Source: Verrucomicrobiaceae bacterium
GTDB lineage: Bacteria; Verrucomicrobiota; Verrucomicrobiia; Verrucomicrobiales; Verrucomicrobiaceae
Direction: 5' to 3'
Assembly: GCA_947466075.1 (NCBI GenBank)
Contig: CANIBP010000008.1
Location: 1 to 64,000, forward strand
Length of the DNA stretch: 64,000 bases
Under the pieces are notes generated by a model. It ran no database searches. It was not told the origin of the DNA and saw only the letters and a program-made list of their open reading frames with translations. A program made the position numbers and the translations under genes. This document shows, piece by piece, positions 1 through 8,905 of this stretch (position 1 is its first letter; every line of letters starts with the position of its first letter).

Positions 1-60
1 AGGTTTGAAGTGCCATGCGAATTGAACCCGCTGCACGGCACGCCGTTGTACCAAAGTTGA
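1..60 (+). CDS. C-terminal end of an unidentified protein (partial)
   Basis: Frame 1 is open from the first base and ends with TGA at 58-60, giving a 19-residue tail (FEVPCELNPLHGTPLYQS after an initial R). Nothing in it identifies a family. It is read as a gene end because it is open to the window edge and no other gene covers this stretch. An open frame this short could also be chance. Confidence 0.35.
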   Translation, partial: RFEVPCELNPLHGTPLYQS

Positions 61-148
61 ATTATCAATGCTCGCGATGAACGGTGCTTTTGGAGGTCCT
101 CCCGAACATTCAAAATCCACGATGAATGGTCTTAACCGAGTGCCATTC

Positions 149-154
149 TTGACA
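149..154 (+). promoter_or_regulatory. Possible -35 box (TTGACA) upstream of the entericidin-like gene
   Basis: A perfect TTGACA lies 52 bases before the start codon of the small lipoprotein gene. The -10 partner is not clear: ATCAGT at the 17-bp spacing is poor. Weak support. Confidence 0.25.
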
Positions 155-206
155 GACCCATTAATCCTCTCATCAGTCAGTCGCCCGCACCCAAACTAAC
201 AAGCAC

Positions 207-350
207 ATGAAAACATCATCCACACGTCTCACTCTTCTTCTCCTGGTCTCGGCGCTTTGGAGCGTCTTCGGCACGAGCTGCAACACTTTCCGTGGCATCG
301 GCAGAGACATTGAACGAACCGGCCAGCACATCGAAAACGCGACACGCTAA
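207..350 (+). CDS. Entericidin EcnA/B-like small lipoprotein
   Basis: A 47-residue protein: signal peptide MKTSSTRLTLLLLVSALWSVFG, a lipobox-like GTSC with the lipidated Cys at about residue 26, then a mature peptide NTFRGIGRDIERTGQHIENATR. The pattern Cys-NT-x3-GxGxDIExxGxxIExA is the hallmark of the entericidin family (EcnA/EcnB), tiny cell-envelope lipoproteins. In enterobacteria EcnA and EcnB act as antidote and bacteriolytic lipoprotein, but in most phyla the function is unknown. It stands alone and is followed 18 bases later by a strong terminator, so it is probably monocistronic. The family assignment is from sequence; activity is not inferred. Confidence 0.8.
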   Translation: MKTSSTRLTLLLLVSALWSVFGTSCNTFRGIGRDIERTGQHIENATR

Positions 351-368
351 TCGCGTTGTCTTTACTTC

Positions 369-415
369 ACGGCGTTGTTGTCAGACCAGAACGGTCAACA
401 GCAACGCCGTTTTTT
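369..415 (+). terminator. Rho-independent terminator after the entericidin-like gene
   Basis: An inverted repeat pairs ACGGCGTTG(TTG) at 369-380 with (CAA)CAGCAACGCCGT at 396-410 and is followed directly by TTTTT. The T-run touches the stop codon of the convergent transglutaminase-like gene. Confidence 0.8.
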
Positions 416-1211
416 ATGCCTGAAATGGCGGCTGATGCTCGCTGACGGTTACCCGCATGTTTTGCATCGTGAACGAGCCAAAAAGCGTGGCCAGTGCTAC
501 GTCAGCAGCGTCCCGACCGTAGGCCACGACGATGCGGTTGCCACGTGTCACGCTCTCCGTGGCGTCAAAGGTGTACCAACGGCCACCAATGTAAGCCTCG
601 AACCATGCGTGCAGGTCCATGGGTTGGAGCTGATGCAGGAAACCTACCACCATGCGCGCCGGGACATTGATCGCACGACAGAGAGCGATGCCCAAATGGG
701 CGAAGTCACGGCAAACGCCGCGGCGGGTATTCAAGGTTTCCAAGGCGGTGGTGAAGCTGTTGCTGGAGCCAGACTCATTTCGGACGTTTTGATGAACCCA
801 AGCGCGGATCGTGGCAACACACTGGTAGTTCGAGGGCAGATTACCAATGATGGACGTAGCGAGTGCTGACAACTCGTCAGACTGGCAGTAGCGGCTGGGC
901 AGCAGATAGTGCAGCAGATCCGGGGGCAGGTTTTGCACCAGCATCAGCGGTGCATAACAATCTTCGTCCACCCGGTCCTCTACCTGCACACGATACTGCA
1001 CCGAGAGATGAAAATTTCCCTCTGGCATGACGATGCGTTGGCAGAGATTGCCGTACACATCGGTGAACTCGACCACCGGGACCTGAGGTTGGATGTAAAA
1101 TTCCTCGCGCATGATCCACTGCGCCCAACCGCTGCGTGGACGCAGCATGAAGATGGCAGGCACGACCTCCATGGTCTGGTAATCTAACTGACAGGTGGCA
1201 TCGAGGATCAT
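414..1211 (-). CDS. Transglutaminase-like cysteine protease-fold protein
   Basis: 265 residues without a signal peptide. The N-terminal ~120 residues form a beta-rich region like the bacterial transglutaminase N-terminal domain. The core carries the full papain-like triad: Cys in RRGVCRDFAHL (about residue 167), His in DLHAWFEAY (about 202) and Asp in WYTFDAT (about 217). Bacterial proteins of this layout (COG1305) are mostly thought to be proteases or amide-modifying enzymes rather than true protein cross-linkers; the substrate is unknown. The gene ends against the entericidin-like terminator and is divergent from the glycosyltransferase gene, with about 165 bases between them. Confidence 0.85.
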   Translation of the reverse strand: MILDATCQLDYQTMEVVPAIFMLRPRSGWAQWIMREEFYIQPQVPVVEFTDVYGNLCQRIVMPEGNFHLSVQYRVQVEDRVDEDCYAPLMLVQNLPPDLLHYLLPSRYCQSDELSALATSIIGNLPSNYQCVATIRAWVHQNVRNESGSSNSFTTALETLNTRRGVCRDFAHLGIALCRAINVPARMVVGFLHQLQPMDLHAWFEAYIGGRWYTFDATESVTRGNRIVVAYGRDAADVALATLFGSFTMQNMRVTVSEHQPPFQA

Positions 1212-1378
1212 TGGGGGAGTCTGGAGAGTGAAAGTTACCGAAGCCTTTTCCCATCTCGACGGTGATTCTGGAAGGGCAACAGGAATCCGGCTTTCTGGAC
1301 GAATGGGGTGAAGTCCCCATTGCTTAAAACATCACAGGCTGTCTGCTGCGTTATGTCGCAGCACTTGAGAGGATTATC

Positions 1379-3664
1379 CTGAGCACTTCCACCCTGCCGA
1401 AGCGCATCGCTTTTCTTGGGGACTATCTACCCCGGCTCTGCGGGATCGCGACGTTCACGCATGATTTGAGTGAAGCGGTGGCTGGAGCGGCTCCTGATGC
1501 TGATTGTTTTGTCGGTGCGGTCAATGATCGCGTGGAGGGCTATGAGTATCCGCAACGTGTGCGCTTTGAGTTGCTGGAGAAAGACCTCGATTCCTATCGG
1601 CGTGCAGCGGACTTTTTGAACTTCAACAACACGGATGTGCTTTGTGTGCAGCACGAGTTCGGCATCTACGGCGGATCGGCGGGCAGTCATCTGCTGGCAC
1701 TGCTCAAGGAAGTACGGATGCCGGTGGTGACCACGCTGCACACCGTGCTGCGCGAGCCCAATGCCTCACAGCGCAAGGTGATGGAGGAACTCGTGCGGCG
1801 CAGTGACCGCGTGGTGGTGATGGCGCACAAAGGCGCGGAAATTCTGCGTGAAACCTACGGTGTGCCGGATGCAAAGGTGGATATCATTCCACACGGCATC
1901 CCGGACATGCCGTTTGTGAACTCCAGCTTCTACAAGCCGCAGTTCGGCGTCGAAGGACGCAAGGTGCTGCTCACCTTCGGCCTGCTCGGGCCGGGAAAGG
2001 GCATCGAGCATGTCATCGAGGCGCTGCCGGAGATCGTGCGGCACCATCCGAACGTGGTTTATCTCATTCTGGGTGCCACGCATCCGCAGCTCGTCGCGCG
2101 TGAAGGCGAACGCTATCGTCTGAGCCTCGAACGACTTGCCGAAGATCGCGGTGTGAAGGAGCACGTCATTTTCTACAACCGCTTCGTCTCTCTGGATGAC
2201 TTGAAGGAGTTCATTGGCGCGACGGACATTTATCTGACGCCCTATCTCAATGAAGCGCAGGTCACTTCCGGCACGTTGGCTTATGTCTTCGGCGCAGGAA
2301 AGGCCGTGGTTTCGACGCCCTACTGGCATGCGCAGGAGTTGCTGGCAGATGGACGCGGCGTGCTCGTGCCTTTCCGCAATCCAGCAGCCATCACTGCTGG
2401 CGTGTGCGGATTGCTCGACGATCCGGCACGCAAAGAAAAGATTCGGCACGATGCCTATGCGATGGGCCGTGAAATGATCTGGCCCGCGGTGGCGCAACGT
2501 TATCTCGAATCGTTTCAACATGCCCGCACAGATCGCAAGGCCACGCCGCGTGCGGCTTTCGCCGGTTGGACGCTCGATAGCCGACCTTATGAGCTGCCAC
2601 CGCTGCGGCTCGATCACATCGTACGCATGAGTGACGGCACCGGCATTTTTCAGCACGCGATTTTCAATGTGCCGAACTTTCACGAAGGCTACTGCACCGA
2701 CGACAACGCGCGGGCCTTCATCCTCTGCAACATGCTGGATGAACTCGGTGACCAGCCACCGGCGGAAAATCTCGGCAGGCTGGCCACCAGCTACCTCGCC
2801 TTCCTCGCAGCAGCGTTGGATTACAACAGCGGTCGTTTTCGCAACTTCATGAGCCACGGACGGCTGTGGCTCGAAGACGCCGGCAGTGAGGACAGTCATG
2901 CGCGTGCGCTTTGGGCCGCAGGCACCGGTGCGGGTCGCTCGCGCAATGAAGGCCACCGCAGGCTCGCCGCACAACTCTTTGAACGCGGGTTGGCGGCCGT
3001 AACCAATTTTACCTCGCCGCGCGCCTGGAGTTTCACGCTGCTGGGCATTCACGAGTATCTGCGCCAGTTCACCAGCCATCCTGGGATCAATGCGATGCGC
3101 GCAGACCTCACCAACAGGCTTGTGGTGCTCTGGAATCATTCCGCCACGGAAAACTGGCCGTGGTTTGAGCCCAGCGTCACCTACGACAACGCACGCATCT
3201 GCCAGGCGCTGATTCTCAGCGGCCAATGGATGCCCCATCCCGAAGCCTTGGAGATCGGTTTGAAATCATTGCGCTGGCTGGCATCGATTCAGAAGACGCA
3301 GGCCGGTTGCTTCCGCCCCATCGGCAGCAACGGCTTCTATCAGCGCGATGGCGCGCGCGCAGACTTCGATCAACAACCTGTCGAGGCACAGGCGATGGTT
3401 TCCGCATGTCTCGAAGCTTTTCGCGCCACGCAGGATGCCATGTGGATGCGTGAAGCCAAGCGCGCCTTCGAATGGTTCCTCGGCCGCAACGATCTGGGCA
3501 CTCCGCTCTATGATTCCAGCACCGGCGGCTGCGGTGATGGCCTGCATCACGATCGTGTGAATGAAAACCAGGGCGCGGAGTCCTCGCTGGCCTTCCACCT
3601 CTCGCTTGCCGAAATGAACTGTGCCGAACACTTGATCGCCGAACCCCTGCGCCCTCCCGTATGA
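1379..3664 (+). CDS. GT4 glycosyltransferase with C-terminal helical-barrel domain
   Basis: The first 380 or so residues are a GT-B fold glycosyltransferase. The N-terminal strand and loop RIAFLGDYLPRLCGIATFT lie upstream of any ATG, so the start must be a non-ATG codon; CTG at 1379 (or ATT at 1373) is chosen because this conserved beginning is required, and TTG at 1466 would remove it. The donor-site region has HGIPDMPF, GLLGPGKG and EAQVTSGTLAYVFGAGKAV, the GT4 E-x7-E area. Residues from about 405 onward (YCTDDNARAF, then repeated helices ending near GGCGDGLHHD) look like an (alpha/alpha)6 toroid. The stop overlaps the GH130 start by 4 bp (ATGA), so the two are translationally coupled, suggesting a joint role in making or recycling a mannose- or glucose-containing glycan. 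Substrates cannot be read from sequence. Confidence 0.85.
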   Translation: MSTSTLPKRIAFLGDYLPRLCGIATFTHDLSEAVAGAAPDADCFVGAVNDRVEGYEYPQRVRFELLEKDLDSYRRAADFLNFNNTDVLCVQHEFGIYGGSAGSHLLALLKEVRMPVVTTLHTVLREPNASQRKVMEELVRRSDRVVVMAHKGAEILRETYGVPDAKVDIIPHGIPDMPFVNSSFYKPQFGVEGRKVLLTFGLLGPGKGIEHVIEALPEIVRHHPNVVYLILGATHPQLVAREGERYRLSLERLAEDRGVKEHVIFYNRFVSLDDLKEFIGATDIYLTPYLNEAQVTSGTLAYVFGAGKAVVSTPYWHAQELLADGRGVLVPFRNPAAITAGVCGLLDDPARKEKIRHDAYAMGREMIWPAVAQRYLESFQHARTDRKATPRAAFAGWTLDSRPYELPPLRLDHIVRMSDGTGIFQHAIFNVPNFHEGYCTDDNARAFILCNMLDELGDQPPAENLGRLATSYLAFLAAALDYNSGRFRNFMSHGRLWLEDAGSEDSHARALWAAGTGAGRSRNEGHRRLAAQLFERGLAAVTNFTSPRAWSFTLLGIHEYLRQFTSHPGINAMRADLTNRLVVLWNHSATENWPWFEPSVTYDNARICQALILSGQWMPHPEALEIGLKSLRWLASIQKTQAGCFRPIGSNGFYQRDGARADFDQQPVEAQAMVSACLEAFRATQDAMWMREAKRAFEWFLGRNDLGTPLYDSSTGGCGDGLHHDRVNENQGAESSLAFHLSLAEMNCAEHLIAEPLRPPV

Positions 3665-5127
3665 ACCCCGTCCGTCTTCACCGCCACAATGTGGCCTTCC
3701 ATCCCGAAAGCGCGCGCGTCATCATCCGCCCGTTCATTCCAGGGAAAGCCCAAATCGTTTCCAGTATCCTGCATCGCGCTCTCGGACTGAGCGAAGCCGA
3801 GGCTGACATCGAGTTGCAGGCGCTCCTCCTGGAATTCGCCTCGCGGCACTTCGACATCGAATCACACCTGCTCGCGCACTATGAAAAAGTGCGCCATCAC
3901 ATCACCTCGCAGGCACCGATTTCCCGCGTGCGGCAGATGCTCATCGGCGGGCTGTTCTCCGGTGAGTATGCGCTGGAATCCGCAGCGTTGTTCAATCCCT
4001 CCATGGTGCCGCATCCCGATCAAAGCGGAGTGCCCGAGGGCGGCGTGCGCTTCATCATGAGCCTGCGTGCCACGGGCGAAGGCCACATCTCCTCCATCGA
4101 GTTCCGCACCGGCCTCATCACACCGGATGGCACCATCAGCGTGGAGCCGGTCTCGCGTTTCGTCTCACTACCGGACGTCGTGCCCAATCCCAGCTACAAG
4201 AAGAAGCGTTTCATCACGAAACTTCACGAGATGGGATTCGAGGGCGGTCATGCGGAAGCGGTGATGGCACCGCTGGCGGAAATGTTCACGCTCCATGAAC
4301 TCGACGAAAGCGTGCGCCGGGTGCGCCGAGAATCGAAACCCGTGGGCCGCGACCTGCGCCGCGCACTGGAGTGCTTTCGCTGGCTGGCCGACTCCAACTA
4401 CGAGATCAACTTCTCCTCCAAGCTCGCCTTGAGCGAACGCATCATCTTCCCGGTCTCGCCCAACGAGACGAACGGCATCGAAGACGCCCGCTTCGTTCGC
4501 TTCATCGACGACGACGGCTCGGTCATGTATTGCGCCACCTACACCGCTTACAATGGCCGCGCCATCCTGCCGCAGTTCATCGAGACGCAGGACTTTCTCC
4601 ATTTCCGTGTGCTCACCCTCAACGGCAGCGCCGTGCAGAACAAAGGCATGGCCTTGTTCCCACGCCGCATCGCCGGCCGCTATGCAATGCTGTCACGGCA
4701 GGATGACCAGAACCTCTTCATCATGTTCTCCGACAACCTCCACCACTGGAGCAACCCGCAGATCATCCTGCGCCCGGCCGAGATGTGGGAGTCCGTGAAA
4801 ATCGGCAACTGCGGTTCGCCCATTGAAACCGAAGCCGGCTGGATCGTCATCACCCATGGCGTCGGCCCGATGAGAAAATACTGCATTGGTGCTGCGTTGC
4901 TCGATTTGAACGACCCCACCAAGGTCATTGGCCGCCTGCGTCATCCACTCCTCTGCCCCGAAGGCCATGAGCGCGAAGGTTACGTCCCCAATGTCGTCTA
5001 TAGCTGCGGTTCATTGCTTCATGGTCGTGAATTGATCCTGCCGTATGCAATGAGTGACAAAGCATCCGCGATTGCGAGCATGTCGGTGGATGAGTTGCTG
5101 GCGGCACTGCTGGCGAGCGAAGCCTGA
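3661..5127 (+). CDS. GH130-family glycosidase/phosphorylase
   Basis: 488 residues. The core from about residue 125 is the five-bladed beta-propeller of GH130: SERIIFPVSPNETNGIEDARFVRF, ATYTAYNGR, KIGNCGSPIETEAGW, THGVGPMRKYCIGAALLDL, and HEREGYVPNVVYSCG near the end. GH130 enzymes are mostly inverting mannoside phosphorylases, acting on beta-1,4- or beta-1,2-mannosides; some are hydrolases. The ~120-residue N-terminal helical extension fits the longer GH130 subgroup that is found beside GT4 enzymes. No signal peptide, so it acts in the cytoplasm. Which acid residue and phosphate ligands are retained was not resolved. Confidence 0.85.
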   Translation: MNPVRLHRHNVAFHPESARVIIRPFIPGKAQIVSSILHRALGLSEAEADIELQALLLEFASRHFDIESHLLAHYEKVRHHITSQAPISRVRQMLIGGLFSGEYALESAALFNPSMVPHPDQSGVPEGGVRFIMSLRATGEGHISSIEFRTGLITPDGTISVEPVSRFVSLPDVVPNPSYKKKRFITKLHEMGFEGGHAEAVMAPLAEMFTLHELDESVRRVRRESKPVGRDLRRALECFRWLADSNYEINFSSKLALSERIIFPVSPNETNGIEDARFVRFIDDDGSVMYCATYTAYNGRAILPQFIETQDFLHFRVLTLNGSAVQNKGMALFPRRIAGRYAMLSRQDDQNLFIMFSDNLHHWSNPQIILRPAEMWESVKIGNCGSPIETEAGWIVITHGVGPMRKYCIGAALLDLNDPTKVIGRLRHPLLCPEGHEREGYVPNVVYSCGSLLHGRELILPYAMSDKASAIASMSVDELLAALLASEA

Positions 5128-5138
5128 ATAGAAGAAGA

Positions 5139-5156
5139 GCGGCCATTGCTGGCCGC
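5139..5156 (-). terminator. Possible terminator hairpin for ahcY
   Basis: GCGGCC-ATTGCT-GGCCGC forms a 6-bp GC stem between the GH130 stop and the ahcY stop. Read on the minus strand it is followed by TCTTCTTCTATTC, a weak U-rich tract. There is no T-run on the plus strand. Confidence 0.4.
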
Positions 5157-5193
5157 CCTCGTGGTTTTGGGGGTTGTGAGTGTTCGCGCGAGC

Positions 5194-6597
5194 TTAGTAG
5201 CGGTAGTGATCCGTCTTGTAGGGGCCTTCGACGGGGACACCGATGTAGTCGGCCTGATCTTTGGAGAGCACGGTGAGCTTCACACCGATTTTGGCGAGGT
5301 GGAGGCGGGCGACTTCTTCGTCGAGTTTCTTTGGCAGGACGGTGACGCCGACCGGGCGGGTATCCTTGGTTTCCCAAAGTTCGATCTGAGCGAGCGTCTG
5401 GTTGGTGAAGCTGTTGCTCATGACGAAGCTCGGGTGGCCGGTGGCGCAGCCGAGGTTCACGAGACGGCCTTCAGCCAGCATGTAGATGCTGTTGCCAGCC
5501 GGGAAGGTGTACTTGTCCACCTGCGCCTTGATGTTGAGGCGTTTGACGTCTTTGCGCTCGTTGAGCTTATCGACTTGTATCTCGTTGTCGAAATGACCGA
5601 TGTTGCAGACGATGGCCTGATCTTTCATCTTCTCCATGTGGGCGAGGGTGATGATGTCCTTGTTGCCAGTGGTGGTGACGTAGATGTCGCCATAACCAAG
5701 AGTGTCTTCGATCGGCATGACGCGATGGCCTTCCATGGCGGCCTGGAGGGCACACACAGGATCGATTTCGGTGACGATGACCTGGGCGCCCATGCCGCGA
5801 AGGGCAGCAGCGCAGCCTTTACCCACGTCGCCGTAACCGCAGACGACGCCGACTTTGCCAGCGATCATGACGTCGGTGGCACGCTTGATGCCGTCGAGCA
5901 GGGATTCGCGGCAGCCGTAGAGGTTGTCGAACTTGGACTTCGTGACGCTGTCGTTCACGTTGATGGCAGGGAAGAGCAGCTTGCCTGCCTTGGCCATTTC
6001 ATAGAGGCGATGCACGCCGGTGGTGGTCTCTTCGGAAACGCCCTTCAGATCTTTGACGATCGTGTGGAAAATGCCGGGCTGCTTCTTGGCGATGTCTTTA
6101 AGGAGGTCTTTGATGACCTTCACTTCGTGGTTGTCGGAAGGGGTCTCGACCCACTTGTCGCCGTTTTCCATTTCGTAGCCCTTGTGGATGAGAAGGGTCA
6201 CGTCGCCGCCGTCATCAACGATGAGCTGCGGGCCTTTGTCGCCAGGGAAGATGATGGCCTTCCAGGTGCACCACCAGTATTCTTCGAGGGTTTCACCTTT
6301 CCAGGCGAAGACAGGCGTTCCCGAGGCGGCGATGGCGGAGGCAGCGTGGTCCTGAGTGGAGAAAATGTTGCAGGAGGCCCAGCGGACGTCGGCACCGAGT
6401 TCCTTCAGCGTCTCGATGAGCACGCCGGTCTGGATGGTCATGTGCAGGGAGCCGGTGATGCGGACGCCAGCGAGAGGCTTTTTCGGGCCGTATTTTTCGC
6501 GGGTGGCTATGAGACCGGGCATTTCGTGCTCGGCAACGTCGAGTTCTTTGCGACCGAAGTCGGCGAGGGCGATGTCTTTTACTTTATAGTCGGACAT
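5194..6597 (-). CDS. ahcY: Adenosylhomocysteinase (S-adenosyl-L-homocysteine hydrolase)
   Basis: 467 residues, the usual bacterial length. It hydrolyses S-adenosylhomocysteine to adenosine and homocysteine in the activated methyl cycle, using bound NAD. Visible marks: the N-terminal [39 protein letters not shown] with the catalytic Lys/Asp region, the NAD-binding loop [13 protein letters not shown], and the C-terminal KTDHYRY that reaches into the neighbouring subunit. The ~40-residue bacterial insertion near residue 140-180 is present. A 38-bp palindrome sits 35 bases upstream of the start, overlapping a likely promoter, so expression is probably controlled by a dimeric repressor. metF, of the linked methyl/folate cycle, is elsewhere in the window. 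Confidence 0.98.
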   Translation of the reverse strand: MSDYKVKDIALADFGRKELDVAEHEMPGLIATREKYGPKKPLAGVRITGSLHMTIQTGVLIETLKELGADVRWASCNIFSTQDHAASAIAASGTPVFAWKGETLEEYWWCTWKAIIFPGDKGPQLIVDDGGDVTLLIHKGYEMENGDKWVETPSDNHEVKVIKDLLKDIAKKQPGIFHTIVKDLKGVSEETTTGVHRLYEMAKAGKLLFPAINVNDSVTKSKFDNLYGCRESLLDGIKRATDVMIAGKVGVVCGYGDVGKGCAAALRGMGAQVIVTEIDPVCALQAAMEGHRVMPIEDTLGYGDIYVTTTGNKDIITLAHMEKMKDQAIVCNIGHFDNEIQVDKLNERKDVKRLNIKAQVDKYTFPAGNSIYMLAEGRLVNLGCATGHPSFVMSNSFTNQTLAQIELWETKDTRPVGVTVLPKKLDEEVARLHLAKIGVKLTVLSKDQADYIGVPVEGPYKTDHYRY

Positions 6598-6631
6598 GAG
6601 GTGTCGTGTGGGTTCAGGTTTGGGGTGGAAT

Positions 6632-6669
6632 GGAACAAATCAACGTATCAGGATACGTTCATATGTTCC
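6632..6669. promoter_or_regulatory. 38-bp palindromic operator upstream of ahcY
   Basis: Arms GGAACA and AACGTATC are mirrored as GATACGTT and TGTTCC around a 2-base centre at 6650/6651. Sixteen of nineteen base pairs match, the exceptions being the centre and two positions in the 4-base spacers. It overlaps the likely -10 region of ahcY. ArsR-type regulators (SahR) are known to control methionine/SAH-cycle genes in Proteobacteria; whether this site belongs to such a protein is a guess. Confidence 0.6.
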
Positions 6670-6690
6670 AAAGAGATGCAAGACTGTCAA
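6662..6690 (-). promoter_or_regulatory. Probable sigma70-type promoter of ahcY
   Basis: On the minus strand TTGACA at 6690-6685 is a perfect -35 box. The -10 element is AACATA or ACATAT at 17-18 bp spacing and overlaps the outer arm of the palindrome, a repressor-type arrangement. Confidence 0.5.
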
Positions 6691-6736
6691 ACGGGGATTT
6701 ATCCGGCTTCCCACCCACGTTTGAAGCTGTCTAGCC

Positions 6737-7372
6737 ATGAAACTCACGCTTCTCCTCGCCTCCCTCTTCGCTTTCAGCCTTCAAGCCGAAGACCTTCATC
6801 CCGCCGCTGATGCCGCCGGATTTGTCCCGCTCTTCAACGGCAAAGACCTCACCGGTTGGAAAACGGCCGGGAATTGGCTCGTCGAGACCGATGGCAGCGT
6901 TTCGCTTCATCCCCGCGAGGGTGAGAAAGGCTGGCAGCGATACGATGCCTACATTGCCACCGAGAAGCCGTATGCGGACTTCGTTCTCGACCTCGAATTC
7001 AAAATCAATGCCAAAGGGAACAGCGGCGTCTTCATGCGAGTCGGCGATATGAAGGAGCCGGTGAAAACGGGTTTCGAGGTGCAGATCCTCGACACGTACG
7101 GCCTCGAAAAACCCGGTCACCATGACTGCGGCGGCATCGTCCACGGCACGGGACCTTCGAAAAATATGGTCAAGCCTGCTGGCGAATGGAATCGCTACAC
7201 GATCACCGTCAAAGGCCGCAGCGTGAAGGTCGTCTTCAATGGCGAGCAGGTCATCGACACCGTTCTCGAAGACATCAAGATGGCTAACAGGCCAAATACG
7301 GGCCTGATCGCGTTCCAGGATGAAGCTCTTCCCGTGTGGTATCGCAATGTCCGCATCAAGGAGCTGAAATAG
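6737..7372 (+). CDS. Secreted DUF1080 protein (3-keto-disaccharide hydrolase-like)
   Basis: 211 residues with a cleavable signal peptide (MKLTLLLASLFAFSLQAED). The remainder is one DUF1080 jelly-roll domain: FVPLFNGKDLTGWK at the start, FVLDLEFKINAKGNSGVFMR, then GFEVQILDTYG and WNRYTITVKGRSVKVVFNGE. The family has a concanavalin-like fold and includes 3-keto-disaccharide hydrolases; it is greatly expanded in Planctomycetes and Verrucomicrobia. It is followed after 27 bases by two sulfatase genes on the same strand, so the three probably form an exported glycan-degrading operon. It is divergent from ahcY. Confidence 0.85.
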   Translation: MKLTLLLASLFAFSLQAEDLHPAADAAGFVPLFNGKDLTGWKTAGNWLVETDGSVSLHPREGEKGWQRYDAYIATEKPYADFVLDLEFKINAKGNSGVFMRVGDMKEPVKTGFEVQILDTYGLEKPGHHDCGGIVHGTGPSKNMVKPAGEWNRYTITVKGRSVKVVFNGEQVIDTVLEDIKMANRPNTGLIAFQDEALPVWYRNVRIKELK

Positions 7373-7399
7373 CCGCGCTTCAGTCTCGTTGCTGCGAGT

Positions 7400-8905
7400 A
7401 TGAAACCTCTGTTTTTCTTCCTTTCGTGTCTTTCGTCAGTTTTGTGGGCCGCTGATCGCCCCAACGTGCTTTTTATTGCCAGCGATGACATGCGCCCGCA
7501 GCTCGGCTGCTATGGCGATCCTACAGTGAAATCGCCGAATCTCGATGCGCTAGCGAAGCGCGGCATGGTGTTCCAGCGCAGCTATGTGCAGCAGGCACTG
7601 TGCTCCCCTTCCCGCATCTCCATGCTCAGCGGGCGCTATCCCGCCACCACCGGCATCTTCGAAATCGGCCGTACTCTGCGCACCACAATGCCGGACATCA
7701 CGACGATGCCGCAGCACTTCAAAAACAACGGCTACCACACTCGCAGCCTCGGAAAAATCTACCACGTCGGCATTGATGATGATGCGTCATGGACCATTCC
7801 CGCCTGGCACAGCAAAAAACCGCGCACCAGTGCCGAGACACAGGCTGCAGTGCAGAAATACATCGCGGACGCGAAGCAAAGCGGCACACCCATCCCGCAA
7901 AAAGGCAAAGGCAGCCGCAACGCCGCTGTCCCCGCCTTCGAAGCCGTCGATTGCGCGGATGACGATCTCTTAGATGGCGATTGCGCCGCCAACGCCATCG
8001 CTCAACTCCGTGAGCACGCAAAGAATCCCGCGCAGCCCTTCTTCCTCGCCGTTGGCTTTGCCAATCCACATGTGCCGTGGATTTCGCCGAAAAAATACTG
8101 GGATCTCTACGATCCCGCGAAGTTCACGCTCGCCACCAATGAGTTCGTGCCGAAGGGAGCGCCTGACTTCGCCGCGACATCCGGCAATGATTTCTACGGC
8201 TATCGCGATGTGCCGCAGGTCACCGGCGACAAGCTGCCTGAGGCCTTCAAGCGCCAGTGCCTGCACGGCTATTACGCCGCGATCAGTTACGTCGATGCTC
8301 AGGTCGGTCGCTTGCTTGCCACGCTAGACGAGACTGGCCTCGCGAAGAACACCATCATCGTCTTCTGGAGCGACCACGGCTACTACATGGGCGAGCACAC
8401 TTGGTGGGGCGCAAAGCACAACAACTACGAAGGTGCCACACGCAACTGCCTCATCATCTCACAGCCCGGCATGAAGCACGCTGGCGAAAAAACTGGAGCG
8501 CTGGCCCAGTCCGTCGATCTCGCTCCCACGCTCACCGACTTGTGCGGCCTGCCAGATTACACCGCCTTCCAAGGCCGCAGTTTGAAGCCTGTGCTCGACG
8601 ATCCCGAGGCGAAAGTGAATGATGCCGCATTCAGTTGGTATCCCAAAGGGCAGGGTTACCTAGGTGTCGCGATGCGCACCGATAAATGGCGTTACGTCGA
8701 GTGGACCAAAAAGGGTGCGGAAACGCGTCGTGAACTCTACAACATGGTGAATGACCCACAGAACAACCAAAACGTCGCCGACAAACCCGAACACGCGCAG
8801 ATGATTGAGTCGCTGAGCAAACGTCTGCGTGAAAAATTCCCCGTGCAGGATTTTATAGCCCCGCCATCAACCGAAAATAAGCAGGGCAAAAAGAGCCAGC
8901 CATGA
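7400..8905 (+). CDS. Secreted sulfatase (iduronate-2-sulfatase-like)
   Basis: 501 residues with a signal peptide ending near SVLWAAD. Sulfatase motifs are complete: metal-binding DD in FIASDDMRPQLGCYG, the formylglycine signature CSPSRISMLSG (Cys at about residue 70, oxidised to formylglycine), KIYHVG, AVGFANPHVPW, and SDHGYYMGEHTWWGAKHNNYEG, which fits the iduronate-2-sulfatase-like (S1_7) type. It would remove sulfate esters from an external polysaccharide. The maturation enzyme is not in the window. The stop overlaps the next sulfatase start by 4 bp (ATGA). Confidence 0.92.
   Translation: MKPLFFFLSCLSSVLWAADRPNVLFIASDDMRPQLGCYGDPTVKSPNLDALAKRGMVFQRSYVQQALCSPSRISMLSGRYPATTGIFEIGRTLRTTMPDITTMPQHFKNNGYHTRSLGKIYHVGIDDDASWTIPAWHSKKPRTSAETQAAVQKYIADAKQSGTPIPQKGKGSRNAAVPAFEAVDCADDDLLDGDCAANAIAQLREHAKNPAQPFFLAVGFANPHVPWISPKKYWDLYDPAKFTLATNEFVPKGAPDFAATSGNDFYGYRDVPQVTGDKLPEAFKRQCLHGYYAAISYVDAQVGRLLATLDETGLAKNTIIVFWSDHGYYMGEHTWWGAKHNNYEGATRNCLIISQPGMKHAGEKTGALAQSVDLAPTLTDLCGLPDYTAFQGRSLKPVLDDPEAKVNDAAFSWYPKGQGYLGVAMRTDKWRYVEWTKKGAETRRELYNMVNDPQNNQNVADKPEHAQMIESLSKRLREKFPVQDFIAPPSTENKQGKKSQP

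Noticed and set aside
877..1320. A 147-codon minus-strand frame overlapping the transglutaminase-like start
   Set aside because: Different frame of the same region; Arg/Pro/His-rich without domain.
6598..6736. SAH riboswitch upstream of ahcY
   Set aside because: The conserved SAH-aptamer core could not be recognised; the symmetrical palindrome across the promoter suits a protein operator better.
5146..6810. A 554-codon open frame on the plus strand opposite ahcY
   Set aside because: It is the antisense of a clear ahcY gene; composition (runs of V, G, F, D) is typical of shadow frames in high-GC DNA.
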